Assembly: GCF_047302405.1 (NCBI RefSeq)
Contig: NZ_CP154853.1
Location: 3,844,001 to 3,908,000 of the forward strand
DNA from: Alkalihalobacillus sp047302405
Lineage (GTDB): Bacteria > Bacillota > Bacilli > Bacillales > Bacillaceae_D
Direction of reading: 5' to 3'
DNA: 64,000 nt
In this document: piece after piece, positions 1-7,969 of the stretch
How the letters are laid out: each line of letters begins with the position of its first letter
Numbering within the stretch: position 1 is the first letter of the stretch
The notes under the pieces: model-generated
Seen by the model: only the letters and a program-made list of their open reading frames with translations
Databases searched by the model: none
Told to the model about the DNA's origin: nothing
Made by a program: the position numbers and the translations under genes

Positions 1-291
1 GATCGTTCGTGTTTCTATGTCATCGCCGACAGCAACTTCCACTTCAAAACTCGAAGGATCTAGTGTTGCTCCATCTATTTCATCTCCAAAATCGGCTGCC
101 ATTGCATAGACTACTTCACCTAGTGGAAGCACCTTCGTAATTAATGTTACATTTTCTGAAGAAAGCTTTCCTAAAATCACTTCACTTTCCCCTTCATTCG
201 AACTCACCTCATTTTCTGATGCACAACCTGTAAATAAACATATAAGTAGAGAAGATGCTACTAATTTAAGAAATACATTTTTTCTAGTCAT
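1..291 (-). CDS. Lipoprotein, partial (C-terminus outside window), possible esterase N-terminal domain
   Basis: Only the first 97 residues are in the window. A clear start (ATG at 291, AGGAGG about 9 bases upstream) is followed by a basic N-terminus, a hydrophobic stretch and a lipobox LFTGC, so the product should be a membrane-anchored lipoprotein with the lipidated Cys near residue 22. The mature part begins with a Glu/Ser-rich linker and then a beta-rich stretch containing VLPLGEVVYAMAADFG and EIDGATLDPSSFEVEV, which resembles the Ig-like N-terminal domain found ahead of some Bacillales/Paenibacillus carboxylesterases. That similarity is from memory and is inference. The gene lies downstream of the RAT/terminator at 403-474, so it is probably controlled by a LicT-type antiterminator. 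Confidence 0.75.
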   Translation of the reverse strand, partial: MTRKNVFLKLVASSLLICLFTGCASENEVSSNEGESEVILGKLSSENVTLITKVLPLGEVVYAMAADFGDEIDGATLDPSSFEVEVAVGDDIETRTI

Positions 292-402
292 TCCTTATAA
301 CCTCCTAATAGAATTTTTAATTACTCTTACTATTTCCTAAAAAACATCGGAAAGATGACAGCCATGACCCTTATCCAGACTGCTCTTCATCACCCCTTCC
401 AT

Positions 403-474
403 AAAAAAAAACCTAAATTGATGCCTTCACAATTGAAAGCTCAATTTAGGTTTTGCCTTTATCAGTTACAACCC
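403..474 (-). promoter_or_regulatory. RAT antiterminator site plus overlapping terminator (RAT1)
   Basis: On the minus strand the sequence reads GGTTGTAACTGATAAAGG then CAAAACC, matching the ribonucleic antiterminator (RAT) of bgl/sac operons. It overlaps a terminator hairpin whose arms are AACCTAAATTGA and its complement, followed by a run of T. It sits between licT at 446-1321 and the lipoprotein gene at 1-291. Unusually, the whole RAT lies inside the 3' end of the licT reading frame. Confidence 0.9.
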
Positions 475-1321
475 TAGAATAGAATCCTGTATTCACTTTT
501 TCCACTCTTTCTATATGAATAGTTAAATAAAGCATTTCTTCATCTGTTAACTCATAATTAAATTGCTTCTCAATAAACTTCTTCACTTTTTCAGAGCACT
601 TATATGCGTAGGAGTACTTTGTTTTAATAACATTTAAGAGGTCATCCCTATGATTGTCCTTAAAATGATTACCCTTTACTAATCTATGTGCGAAAAACTT
701 TAAATGAGTAATAAATCGATAATAATTTAATGAACTTTCGTCAAAGTTCATCTTAAAATGGTATTTAACAATCGTTAATATATCTTGAATCACCTTGGTC
801 ATATCCACCGTATTTGACATATTTTCATTGAGTTGAGCATTGACTAGATGTAGGGCCATAAAGGCGGCCTCATCCTCTGGTAGAATGACATTAAACTGCT
901 CACAAATCATGTCTAATGCTTCTAAACCGATTTCAAACTCCTCTTTATAGAAGTGTTTTGTTTCATAAAGCAGTCCATTTTTTATTGGTATATGATTATT
1001 GTAGCGTTTAATGGCGAAATGGATATGATCCGTTAAAGAGATATAAATACTATCATTTAGCTTCTTTCCAAGCTGTAATTTGGCGTTACTTATGATTCTT
1101 TCAGAGATTTCCATGTATTCCATTGGGATTTCGGAAATGAGCGTTTTGAATTTCTGTGTAATATCCTTGTTTTCCAAAGTAAAGATTTTATCGATCTTTT
1201 TTTCACTTATCTCATCACCAATACGTTTATCAAATGCTATTCCCAGCCCCATGATGATAACCTCTTGCCTATCCTTTAATGAGACGATGACATTATTGTT
1301 TAATATTTTCAGTATCTTCAC
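446..1321 (-). CDS. licT: LicT/BglG-family transcription antiterminator (copy 1)
   Basis: A 291-residue RNA-binding antiterminator that would stabilise RAT hairpins and let transcription pass terminators when beta-glucosides are present. The order is an N-terminal CAT RNA-binding domain (about 1-57, KILKILNNNVIVSLKD) followed by two PRD domains with the usual phosphorylatable His contexts (LTDHIHFAI, ALHLVNAQ, ITHLKFF, LTIHIERV). The GTG at 1321 is chosen because GGAGGTG precedes it by a good distance; a longer TTG start would include that ribosome site. It is a close paralogue of the copy at 14920-15750. Two oddities: the conserved Arg of the MGRG motif is Leu (MGLG, residue 26), and the last nine codons coincide with the RAT of the next gene. 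Confidence 0.9.
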   Translation of the reverse strand: MKILKILNNNVIVSLKDRQEVIIMGLGIAFDKRIGDEISEKKIDKIFTLENKDITQKFKTLISEIPMEYMEISERIISNAKLQLGKKLNDSIYISLTDHIHFAIKRYNNHIPIKNGLLYETKHFYKEEFEIGLEALDMICEQFNVILPEDEAAFMALHLVNAQLNENMSNTVDMTKVIQDILTIVKYHFKMNFDESSLNYYRFITHLKFFAHRLVKGNHFKDNHRDDLLNVIKTKYSYAYKCSEKVKKFIEKQFNYELTDEEMLYLTIHIERVEKVNTGFYSRVVTDKGKT

Positions 1322-1340
1322 TTTAAACACCTCCAATCAC

Positions 1341-1403
1341 AAAAAAGACAAAACCATACTCCTAGAAAGTAATTGGTTTTGCCTGATTTAACAGTCACAA
1401 TCC
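1341..1403 (-). promoter_or_regulatory. RAT antiterminator plus terminator upstream of licT copy 1 (RAT2)
   Basis: The minus strand reads GGATTGTGACTGTTAAATCA then GGCAAAACC (1375-1403), a RAT, and the CAAAACC half also pairs in a terminator hairpin ending in TTTTTT (1341-1380). It lies in the leader of licT copy 1, implying that licT is itself controlled by antitermination. The same arrangement is found upstream of licT copy 3 (15771-15834). Confidence 0.88.
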
Positions 1404-1407
1404 ATCT

Positions 1408-1453
1408 TGTATACGCTTTCTCACATTTTATATCATAAAAAACCACGGTGCAA
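1408..1453 (-). promoter_or_regulatory. Promoter and cre-like box for licT copy 1
   Basis: On the minus strand TTGCAC (1453-1448) and TAAAAT (1430-1425) are 17 bases apart, a sigma-A-type promoter. Immediately downstream AGAAAGCGTATACA (1421-1408) closely matches the CcpA cre consensus, suggesting carbon catabolite repression. The assignment rests on consensus matching only. Confidence 0.6.
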
Positions 1454-1608
1454 GACATTTTTCTACTTCTTGTTATTAAACTTTATACACACTCACCCTC
1501 ACGATGCGGATAATGAGGCTGTTTCTTCAAGCACATCACTTCTCTTTAACATGAACACTTGGATAGAGCTAAAGGATTGAAAGTATTTCATAATTATATT
1601 AATATTAA

Positions 1609-1634
1609 ATTATCTATTATCGATAATAGATAAT
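1609..1634. promoter_or_regulatory. 26-bp perfect palindrome, probable GntR operator
   Basis: ATTATCTATTAT, CG and ATAATAGATAAT form a perfect 26-bp dyad with no spacer, 80 bases upstream of the GntR-family gene at 1714. A palindrome at this position is typical of an autoregulatory operator. There is no T-run, so it is unlikely to be a terminator. Confidence 0.55.
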
Positions 1635-1713
1635 CCATAATTTATAACCTTTACTAGCCATTCAATCCATAAAACTATTACAATAGAAAGTATCAATTTA
1701 TTGGAGTGGTTAA

Positions 1714-2340
1714 ATGGATTTCATCAAAAAAACACTGGCTGAACAAATAGCCGAACAATTATTAGCTCGCATCTTTTCTGGATATTACAATCAAGGTCAA
1801 CGCTTAATAGAAGCAGAAATAGCAAAAGAATTACAAGTCAGTCATGCACCTGTTCGTGAGGCTCTTTATCTCTTACAAAAAGACGGTGTAGTCGAAAAGG
1901 AACAACATAAAGGCGTAAAAGTTAAAACGATTTCAGATCAGGAATTGGAAGATTATTTGGAAGCGCTTAACCACTTGTTATATTTTGCTCTTAAAAAATG
2001 TGAACAAAAATGGTCTGCTACTGCACATCAAGAACTCATGCGGCGTTTTGAGATACTGGAACAAAGAAAGTCCGAGAAAAAGGTTTTTGAATATGTTCTT
2101 GCAGTTGCACACATTTTACAATTATTTTTTGAAGTAGCAGAAAATGTAGCAGTCTTTCGATTCTTTAAAGAAACTACATTTGTAACAAATGTTGCAGCAC
2201 AAACGAAGTGGGACTTGGAACGAATTGAAGCCTATCATCCATCCATTCGTACATTTATCAAGTGGATTGAAATGAAAGATTTCGACAATGCCCATACGGC
2301 TATTAAAGATGTTATTTTGTGGATATCAATTTTAAAATAA
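1714..2340 (+). CDS. GntR-family transcriptional regulator
   Basis: A 208-residue regulator. Residues 5-72 form a GntR winged helix (LAEQIAEQLLARIFSGYY, then LIEAEIAKELQVSHAPVREA), and the rest is a helical effector domain resembling the FadR/FCD type, though shorter and without an obvious metal-binding His set. The start ATG has GGAGTGG upstream. The stop codon is 15 bases before the dehydrogenase gene bdhA on the same strand, so the two form an operon and the regulator probably controls that gene. A 26-bp perfect palindrome 80 bases upstream is the likely operator. The effector is unknown. Confidence 0.85.
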   Translation: MDFIKKTLAEQIAEQLLARIFSGYYNQGQRLIEAEIAKELQVSHAPVREALYLLQKDGVVEKEQHKGVKVKTISDQELEDYLEALNHLLYFALKKCEQKWSATAHQELMRRFEILEQRKSEKKVFEYVLAVAHILQLFFEVAENVAVFRFFKETTFVTNVAAQTKWDLERIEAYHPSIRTFIKWIEMKDFDNAHTAIKDVILWISILK

Positions 2341-2355
2341 TTGGAGGAGTCATTT

Positions 2356-3405
2356 ATGAAGGCAGCAATATGGCATGGTGTGAAAGATATTAGAGTCGAG
2401 GAAGTTGATTTAGGAGAACTTAAAGAAAATGAAGTAAAAGTGAAAGTCGCATGGGCAGGAATTTGCGGCAGTGACTTGCACGAATATCTACACGGACCAA
2501 TCTTCATCAATACAGAGCAACCAGACCCGTTTACAGGTGACATTGCCCCAGTAATAATGGGACATGAATTCGCAGGTGTTGTAGAGGAAACCGGCTCGAA
2601 TGTAACTTCAGTAAAAGTCGGAGACCGCATTGCCATCAACCCTACCATTACACATGGAAATAAACACGAATCTGTGGACCGATACGATGGTATGAGCTTC
2701 ATTGGGCTCAACGGTAACGGTGGATTTACAAAATATGCAATTGTACCAGAAGATAATGCCTATTTATTAGGAGAACATTTATCCTTACAGGACGGTGCTT
2801 TAGTTGAACCAATGGCGGTAACGGTACAAGCCGTACTTGATGCTGGTGTGAAATTGGGTGATACTGTCGCTATTTTTGGGGCTGGTCCAATCGGATTATT
2901 GACCATTCTTGCTGCTAAAGCCGCAGGGGCAAGTGAGATCTTTGTTACTGATATAGCAGAATTCCGTTTAGAGAAAGCGAAAGAATTAGGCGCTACTCAT
3001 ATTATCAACTCTGGAAATGCCGATCCTGTAAAGGAAATCCGTAATCTCTGTCCTGACGGGGTAGATGTAGCATTTGAGGTAGCCGGTGTAGCTCCTACAT
3101 TCAAACAAGCAATTGATGTAACAAAAGCACAAGGAGTAGTAGATGTTGTATCAATCTTTGCTAGAGAAATTCAATGGAGCCCAATGCAAATCACGAACAC
3201 AGGTGTTACTATCAAAGCCTCTATCGTTTACTCACCATCAACATTCAGGAAGACAATCAATGCAATGAACTCTGGACAATTAGAGCCCCATAAAATTGTT
3301 ACGAGTCTTACTGAATTAGATAACATTGTTGAAAATGGCTTTGAGGCGTTAACTAACGATAAAACACAGGCAAAAATTCTCGTAAAGCTTAGCGGTGAAA
3401 AATAA
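2356..3405 (+). CDS. bdhA: Zinc-type medium-chain alcohol dehydrogenase, 2,3-butanediol dehydrogenase-like
   Basis: A 349-residue MDR dehydrogenase that resembles B. subtilis BdhA, which interconverts acetoin and 2,3-butanediol with NAD. Visible features are the catalytic-zinc ligands C37 (GICGSD) and H70-E71 (MGHEF), the GALVEPMAV segment, and a Rossmann GAGPIG motif near residue 175. The structural-zinc Cys cluster is missing and the segment reads INPTITHGNKH, which also fits the BdhA subgroup. The ATG at 2356 is chosen because TTGGAGGAG lies just upstream. It is co-transcribed with the GntR regulator. The substrate assignment is inference and other polyols are possible. Confidence 0.8.
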   Translation: MKAAIWHGVKDIRVEEVDLGELKENEVKVKVAWAGICGSDLHEYLHGPIFINTEQPDPFTGDIAPVIMGHEFAGVVEETGSNVTSVKVGDRIAINPTITHGNKHESVDRYDGMSFIGLNGNGGFTKYAIVPEDNAYLLGEHLSLQDGALVEPMAVTVQAVLDAGVKLGDTVAIFGAGPIGLLTILAAKAAGASEIFVTDIAEFRLEKAKELGATHIINSGNADPVKEIRNLCPDGVDVAFEVAGVAPTFKQAIDVTKAQGVVDVVSIFAREIQWSPMQITNTGVTIKASIVYSPSTFRKTINAMNSGQLEPHKIVTSLTELDNIVENGFEALTNDKTQAKILVKLSGEK

Positions 3406-3433
3406 TATCCTTAAATTTAATCCATTTTAATCA

Positions 3434-4162
3434 AAACCACCAGTGTGAACTGGTGGTTTACTCTGCGGCTGAAAGCCTTTCTTACCGGCCTAGGCCTTAA
3501 AGGCCCACTGAACCGGTTTCCCTTTTGCACCACATTCACCCACTAATTCTAAAGAATTTCTTTATCTCTTCTTATTTTTCTCTCCGGTAAACGGGTCATA
3601 GTCTTCGAACAATGATAACTGATCACCCATATAGTCTTCTTTTAGCTGATTCCTAATGTATTCTTGTATCTGCTTCTTGTTTCTTCCCACTGTATCAACA
3701 TAGAAGCCTCTACACCAAAACTTCCTGTTCCCGTAGCGATACTTCAAATTGGCATGTCGATCAAATATCATGAGACTACTTTTCCCTTTTAAGTACCCCA
3801 TGAATTGTGACACACTTAACTTCGGCGGAATACTTACTAACATATGGATGTGATCCGGACAAGCATTTGCTTCATGAATCACGACCCCTTTTCTTTCACA
3901 TAAATCTCTTATGATCTGTCCGATACTTTTTTTGTATTTTCCATAGATGATTTGTCTTCTGTATTTTGGTGCAAACACGATGTGATACTTACAATTCCAT
4001 GTTGTGTGTGCTAAACTATTCATGTCCTTCACAGGGCATACCTCCTTCTTTGGTGCGATGAAGCGGTCGGGAAACCAACTTTATCCTACCATGAAGTGAG
4101 GTTTTTTTTTAATACCACGCTTGAAGCTTTTTAGAACCCCCGGCATAGCCAGGGGTTTTCGA
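3434..4162 (-). mobile_element. IS200/IS605-type insertion sequence
   Basis: The element is delimited here by the subterminal hairpins on either side of the transposase: AACCACCAGT/ACTGGTGGTT at 3434-3462 and AACCCCCGGC/GCCAGGGGTT at 4135-4160. There are no terminal inverted repeats or target duplications, as expected for this family, and no tnpB partner. It lies between bdhA and a terminator (4178-4214), so it may have separated bdhA from its terminator. The exact ends are uncertain by tens of bases. Confidence 0.75.
3562..4032 (-). CDS. tnpA: IS200-like Y1 transposase TnpA
   Basis: A 156-residue HUH single-strand transposase. The metal-binding HUH motif is H61-I-H63 (CPDHIHMLV) and the nucleophilic Tyr is in QEYIRNQ, about residue 125. 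The length is the full family length and no frameshift is seen, so it could be active. The start is GTG with GGAGG upstream. The long, partly palindromic leader (4033-4160) contains structures that may limit expression, as known for IS200. It has no accompanying TnpB. Confidence 0.95.
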   Translation of the reverse strand: MKDMNSLAHTTWNCKYHIVFAPKYRRQIIYGKYKKSIGQIIRDLCERKGVVIHEANACPDHIHMLVSIPPKLSVSQFMGYLKGKSSLMIFDRHANLKYRYGNRKFWCRGFYVDTVGRNKKQIQEYIRNQLKEDYMGDQLSLFEDYDPFTGEKNKKR

Positions 4163-4177
4163 AACCACTAATAAACA

Positions 4178-4214
4178 AACCAGTAGATTCCCTTGTAAAC
4201 ATCTACTGGTTTTA
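4178..4214 (+). terminator. Rho-independent terminator
   Basis: An 11-bp perfect stem (AACCAGTAGAT with ATCTACTGGTT) is followed by TTTT. It lies just outside the IS200-type element and could be the original terminator of the gntR-bdhA transcript. Confidence 0.6.
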
Positions 4215-4261
4215 GTATTGGTTCTATCATATTTGACATATCGAAATTAATTGGTTAACTT

Positions 4262-4585
4262 ATGATCATGGAAAATTCAATTGAGATCTTTAAAGTATTA
4301 GCTAACAAAACAAGATTAGAAATGTTGAAATGGTTGAAAGAACCAATGGAACATTTCGATAAGCCGTCTATGCATATGTCAAAAAATATAAGTGAAAAAG
4401 GAGGAGTATGTGTAGGTGATATTCAAGAAAAAGCAAATATGTCACAATCTACCGTATCACACTATTTACAAATGATGCAGAAAGTAGGGCTTTTAGAAGC
4501 TGAGCGTCACGGACAATGGACTTACTATCGAAGGAATGAAGAAAATATTAAAAGGCTTGCCGACTATATAAAAAATGATCTTTAA
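4262..4585 (+). CDS. ArsR/SmtB-family transcriptional regulator
   Basis: A 107-residue winged-helix repressor with the recognition helix in MSQSTVSHYLQMMQKVGLLE and the wing in RHGQWTYYRR. It shares the distinctive GGVCVxDI segment and overall layout with the ArsR at 31042-31380, so both belong to one subgroup; no metal-binding Cys pair is visible. No Shine-Dalgarno sequence is seen before the ATG at 4262 or the alternative at 4268. TTGACA lies 17 bases upstream of TAACTT, which ends at the start codon, so the message might be leaderless. Its target is not evident, since neighbours point the other way or are mobile. Confidence 0.8.
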   Translation: MIMENSIEIFKVLANKTRLEMLKWLKEPMEHFDKPSMHMSKNISEKGGVCVGDIQEKANMSQSTVSHYLQMMQKVGLLEAERHGQWTYYRRNEENIKRLADYIKNDL

Positions 4586-4775
4586 GATCTTTTTTCGAAC
4601 GAAACTTCGATAAATCTTGATATAACGATACTTAACTAGTTCAACATTTATCGGGAGCTGTGAAAGATTGAATTTAATATTCAGTTCTACACAACTCCCT
4701 TTCTATTAAAAGTATGAGAAGAATGCTTTTAATAAAATGCTCCCCCCTCCCCTCTATAGGACGGTTTAACACTTA

Positions 4776-6248
4776 CTAATCTAATTGTTCTCCATTACTA
4801 GTAATAACATTTTTATACCACTCAAATGATTTTTTCTTTATGCGACGTTTTGTACCTCTGCCCATGTCGTCCTGGTCAACGTAAATATAACCATACCGTT
4901 TTGAAATTTGGTTAGTTGAAGCACTGATCATATCAATACAACCCCAGCTTGTGTAACCAAATACATTAACACCGTCTGCAATAGCTTCTTTCACCTGTTT
5001 AATATGTTCTCCTAAATAAGAAATTCGATAATCATCGTTTATAACATCACCTTCTTGCAATGTATCGATGGCTCCTAGTCCATTCTCCGCAATGAATAAT
5101 GGCTTTTGATAGCGTTCATACAGTTGGTTCAAAGCAATCCTTAAGCCCTTAGGATCAATCTGCCATCCCCAATCACTTGCCGGCAGGTGTGGGTTTTTAA
5201 TTCCTCCAACTAATAAGTTACCAACTGCTCCTTCAAGTTTTTCTGGATGAGCACTGACTGCACTAGACATATAATAACTAAAGGATATGTAATCTACTGG
5301 ATAGTCCTTTAAAATTTGTTCATCCCCAGGTTCAACATTCAGAACGACATTCTTCTCGGCAAACATTCTGGCTGTATATTCAGGGTAATAACCTCTCGCC
5401 TGAACATCACTAAATAATAATGCATCACGTTGTCTTTCCATTGTTTTCTGAACATCATCCGGATTGCAACTATAAGGGAAAAATACCGTGTAACTGACCA
5501 TACAACCCATTTTTGCCTTAGGGTCAATTTCCTTCAAGGCTTTCGTTGCTAATGCACTCGCAACAAATTGATGATGGGCGCCCTGAACTTTCGCTTGTTC
5601 CAAACAAGGATGGTCTTCTTCTATCACCCCAAGACTTACAAAGGGATGATGCTTACAAGAATTGATTTCATTAAAAGTCATCCAGTACTTCACTTTCCCT
5701 TTATATCGTTCAAAAACGATGTTCGCATAGTGAACAAAGAAATCGATTAGCTTTCGGTTCTCCCATCCCCCATATTCCGTCACAAGATAAAGTGGCATTT
5801 CATAATGTGATAACGAGACAATTGGTTCAATTCCATATTTATTTAGTTCGTCAAACACACGATCATAAAAGGCTAGTCCCTCTTCATTTGGCTCCACTTC
5901 ATCCCCATTCGGAAAAATGCGTGTCCAAGCAAGGGACATCCGAAATGATTTAAAGCCCATTTCAGCAAATAAAGCGATATCTTCTTTATAATTATGGTAG
6001 AAGTCTATTCCATGTCTCTTTGGATAATAGTTATTACGAGAAGAATCTTGAGCATCTTTTACTTGCTTACGAGTCATCCTAAGCCATTGATCAGACAAAT
6101 GCTCTTTTGGCATATTTTCATCAAATGTATACACATCAGAGACAGAAAGGCCTTTACCGCCGACATCGCTTCCTCCTTCGAATTGATTAGCGGCTGTTGC
6201 CCCTCCCCATAAGAAATTTTCCGGAAATTTTGCTTTTACTTGAAACAT
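4776..6248 (-). CDS. bglA: 6-phospho-beta-glucosidase, glycoside hydrolase family 1
   Basis: A 490-residue cytosolic GH1 enzyme that hydrolyses phosphorylated beta-glucosides delivered by PTS permeases. The acid/base Glu is in TFNE (E194) and the nucleophile in FIAENG (E388). The C-terminal SISKRYGY-type segment (S, K and Y near residue 450) is the phosphate-binding signature of 6-phospho-beta-glucosidases. The ATG at 6248 is chosen because GGAGG precedes it and the residues match the usual GH1 N-terminus. It is monocistronic, with a promoter overlapped by a cre box (6810-6838) and a RAT/terminator (6705-6785), but then an unusually long leader. It is a paralogue of the enzyme at 11287-12726. 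Confidence 0.93.
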   Translation of the reverse strand: MFQVKAKFPENFLWGGATAANQFEGGSDVGGKGLSVSDVYTFDENMPKEHLSDQWLRMTRKQVKDAQDSSRNNYYPKRHGIDFYHNYKEDIALFAEMGFKSFRMSLAWTRIFPNGDEVEPNEEGLAFYDRVFDELNKYGIEPIVSLSHYEMPLYLVTEYGGWENRKLIDFFVHYANIVFERYKGKVKYWMTFNEINSCKHHPFVSLGVIEEDHPCLEQAKVQGAHHQFVASALATKALKEIDPKAKMGCMVSYTVFFPYSCNPDDVQKTMERQRDALLFSDVQARGYYPEYTARMFAEKNVVLNVEPGDEQILKDYPVDYISFSYYMSSAVSAHPEKLEGAVGNLLVGGIKNPHLPASDWGWQIDPKGLRIALNQLYERYQKPLFIAENGLGAIDTLQEGDVINDDYRISYLGEHIKQVKEAIADGVNVFGYTSWGCIDMISASTNQISKRYGYIYVDQDDMGRGTKRRIKKKSFEWYKNVITSNGEQLD

Positions 6249-6704
6249 AGTTGAAAACCCTCCAATATAAGATATTCGTAAAGTCAAAGTATAAAAAGTC
6301 CTTACTGCCATTCCATGTACAAACCTACATTATTTGAAGCCACTAAAAAAGTAGGATTCTATGACTAAAAGAAAAGGAACTTCATCCAAAGTAATTTGCT
6401 AAAAGTTGGCCCCAATCTTTTTTTGATGACCAAAACGGAGCGAGCGGACTGCCTAATAGTGAAGGATGGGAGGGCATGCAGCTCGCGGAGTAGGCTAACT
6501 AATGTAACCCTACTTTTACGAGTAGACTGTTTTTTCAGTGGCCACTCATTATTTCACCATGTGTTTTTCACTTTTTATTATTTGACAATCCTACTACTTC
6601 TTTTTCAAACAATACTTTCCCGTTCGTTTCTTATAACTAGACAAAAATTATAGAGTCAAAACCTTAGTGGATGACATTTTACTTTTCACCTCCATAACTA
6701 ATAT
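6249..6704 (-). other. Long untranslated leader segment of bglA
   Basis: About 455 bases separate the RAT3 terminator from the bglA start, far longer than the RAT-to-gene spacing elsewhere here (23 to about 115 bases). No credible gene is seen in it. It contains a GC-richer patch at about 6425-6500 with short inverted repeats, which may be a decayed repeat inserted in the leader. Confidence 0.4.
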
Positions 6705-6785
6705 CAAAAAAACCTAAGTTAGTGACAATATTGCAAACTGCAATACTATCATCAACTTAGGTTTTGCCCAGAAAGGTTACAATCC
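6705..6785 (-). promoter_or_regulatory. RAT antiterminator plus terminator upstream of bglA (RAT3)
   Basis: The minus strand has GGATTGTAACCTTTCTGGG then CAAAACC (6785-6760), followed by a long terminator stem (AACCTAAGTT with AACTTAGGTT) and a T-run ending near 6705. Confidence 0.9.
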
Positions 6786-6809
6786 TGTATTTATTATGAA
6801 TTTATTTGT

Positions 6810-6838
6810 ATTATAGGTTTAATTGAAAACGATGTCAA
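6810..6838 (-). promoter_or_regulatory. bglA promoter overlapped by cre box
   Basis: On the minus strand TTGACA (6838-6833) and TATAAT (6815-6810) are exactly 17 bases apart. The plus strand reads TGAAAACGATGTCA at 6824-6837, a good CcpA cre match covering the -35 region. Confidence 0.8.
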
Positions 6839-6964
6839 TCAAGTATATTAAATATTGAAGTAAATCCCTTTGAAAATATTTACTAATTTTTTCAACATAA
6901 CAATAGTTCCAAAAGAAAATTCATTTTTTATATTGACACATTATTTTTAGTATGATAAAAATTA

Positions 6965-6978
6965 GTTAAGCGTTTACA
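6965..6978 (+). promoter_or_regulatory. Weak cre-like box upstream of licT copy 2
   Basis: GTTAAGCGTTTACA lies just before the RAT at 6988 and matches the right half of the cre consensus well and the left half poorly. A TTGACA at about 6935 may be the -35 element, but no clean -10 is visible. Confidence 0.4.
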
Positions 6979-6987
6979 AATAAACTA

Positions 6988-7076
6988 GGATTGTTACTGT
7001 CCGTCAGGCAAAACCTAAATTTGTGTTAAGAATCCATTAAATTGGTATTCTTATAGACAAATTTGGGTTTTTTTTC
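6988..7076 (+). promoter_or_regulatory. RAT antiterminator plus terminator upstream of licT copy 2 (RAT4)
   Basis: GGATTGTTACTGTCCGTCA then GGCAAAACC (6988-7015) is an almost textbook RAT. The following hairpin, AACCTAAATTTG paired with CAAATTTGGGTT, ends in eight or more T (to 7076). Confidence 0.92.
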
Positions 7077-7113
7077 TACCAAAACAAAATTTATTTATGA
7101 GGGCGCGTGTGAT

Positions 7114-7965
7114 ATGGATATAAAAAAAGTATTAAACAATAATGTCGTCTTAACGGAAAGTTCAACTGGAAATGAATTGGTTGTTATGGGTAGAGGCATT
7201 GCCTTTCAAAGAAAGGTAGGTGACCAAATCGATCAGGAAAAAATTGAAAAAACATTCGTATTAGGCAATCATGGAATTTCTGATAAGTTAGTAGAATTAT
7301 TACAGGATATTCCAGACCAGTACTTAGCCATAACTGATAAAATCATTTCTTATGCAAAGTTGCAGCTACCTTACAAAGTCGATGATCATTTATATGTTTC
7401 GTTAACTGATCACATTAGCTTTGCCATTACACGTTATAAACAAGGCTTAAATATAAAAAATGCCTTGTTGTGGGAAATTAAAAAGTTTTATAAACAAGAA
7501 TTTCAAATTGGGGAAAAGGCTATAGAATTCATTGAAGAAGAGACCGGAATAAAACTTGGTAAGGATGAGGCTGGCTCCATTGCCCTACATCTCGTAAATA
7601 GCCAAGTATCTGGTGAGGGCCTAGAATCGATGGTTGCTGCAACAAAAATGGTTAATAATATTTTGAACATTGTAAAATATTATTATCGGATGGACCTTGA
7701 CGAAAAGACAATTAATTATGAAAGGTTTCTTACACACCTACGATTCTTTGCTCTTCGGTATATCCGAAAAGAAGCAGACTCTTATGATGGGGTAGACGGA
7801 TTTCTATTTGATCAAGTAAAACAAAAATATGAAAAAGCCTTTTCCTGTACTGAGAAAATAGCGACGCATCTTGCTGAAAATTACGACTGGAAAATTTCAA
7901 ATGACGAAAGGGTTTATTTAACATTACATGTCCACCGGGTGACGTTAAGAGCTGAATATAAATGA
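7114..7965 (+). CDS. licT: LicT/BglG-family transcription antiterminator (copy 2)
   Basis: A 283-residue antiterminator with the CAT RNA-binding domain first (DIKKVLNNNVV, and MGRGIAF with the conserved Arg27 present) and two PRD domains after it, with the expected His contexts (LTDHISFAI, ALHLVNSQ, LTHLRFF, LTLHVHRV). The ATG at 7114 is chosen because the product then starts like LicT; an upstream start would fall inside the terminator. It lies between two RAT elements and directly ahead of the PTS permease gene, the arrangement expected for a self-controlled beta-glucoside operon. It is more distant from copies 1 and 3 than they are from each other. Confidence 0.95.
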   Translation: MDIKKVLNNNVVLTESSTGNELVVMGRGIAFQRKVGDQIDQEKIEKTFVLGNHGISDKLVELLQDIPDQYLAITDKIISYAKLQLPYKVDDHLYVSLTDHISFAITRYKQGLNIKNALLWEIKKFYKQEFQIGEKAIEFIEEETGIKLGKDEAGSIALHLVNSQVSGEGLESMVAATKMVNNILNIVKYYYRMDLDEKTINYERFLTHLRFFALRYIRKEADSYDGVDGFLFDQVKQKYEKAFSCTEKIATHLAENYDWKISNDERVYLTLHVHRVTLRAEYK

Positions 7966-7969
7966 ACTG

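Noticed and set aside
1080..1391. Plus-strand open frame
   Set aside because: It lies antisense to licT copy 1 and its RAT, has no ribosome site and resembles no protein.
2235..2711. Minus-strand open frame of 158 codons
   Set aside because: Antisense to bdhA and gntR, with composition typical of a shadow frame.
6396..6653. Plus-strand open frame in the bglA leader
   Set aside because: No ribosome site and low protein-likeness; the opposite strand is the transcribed leader.
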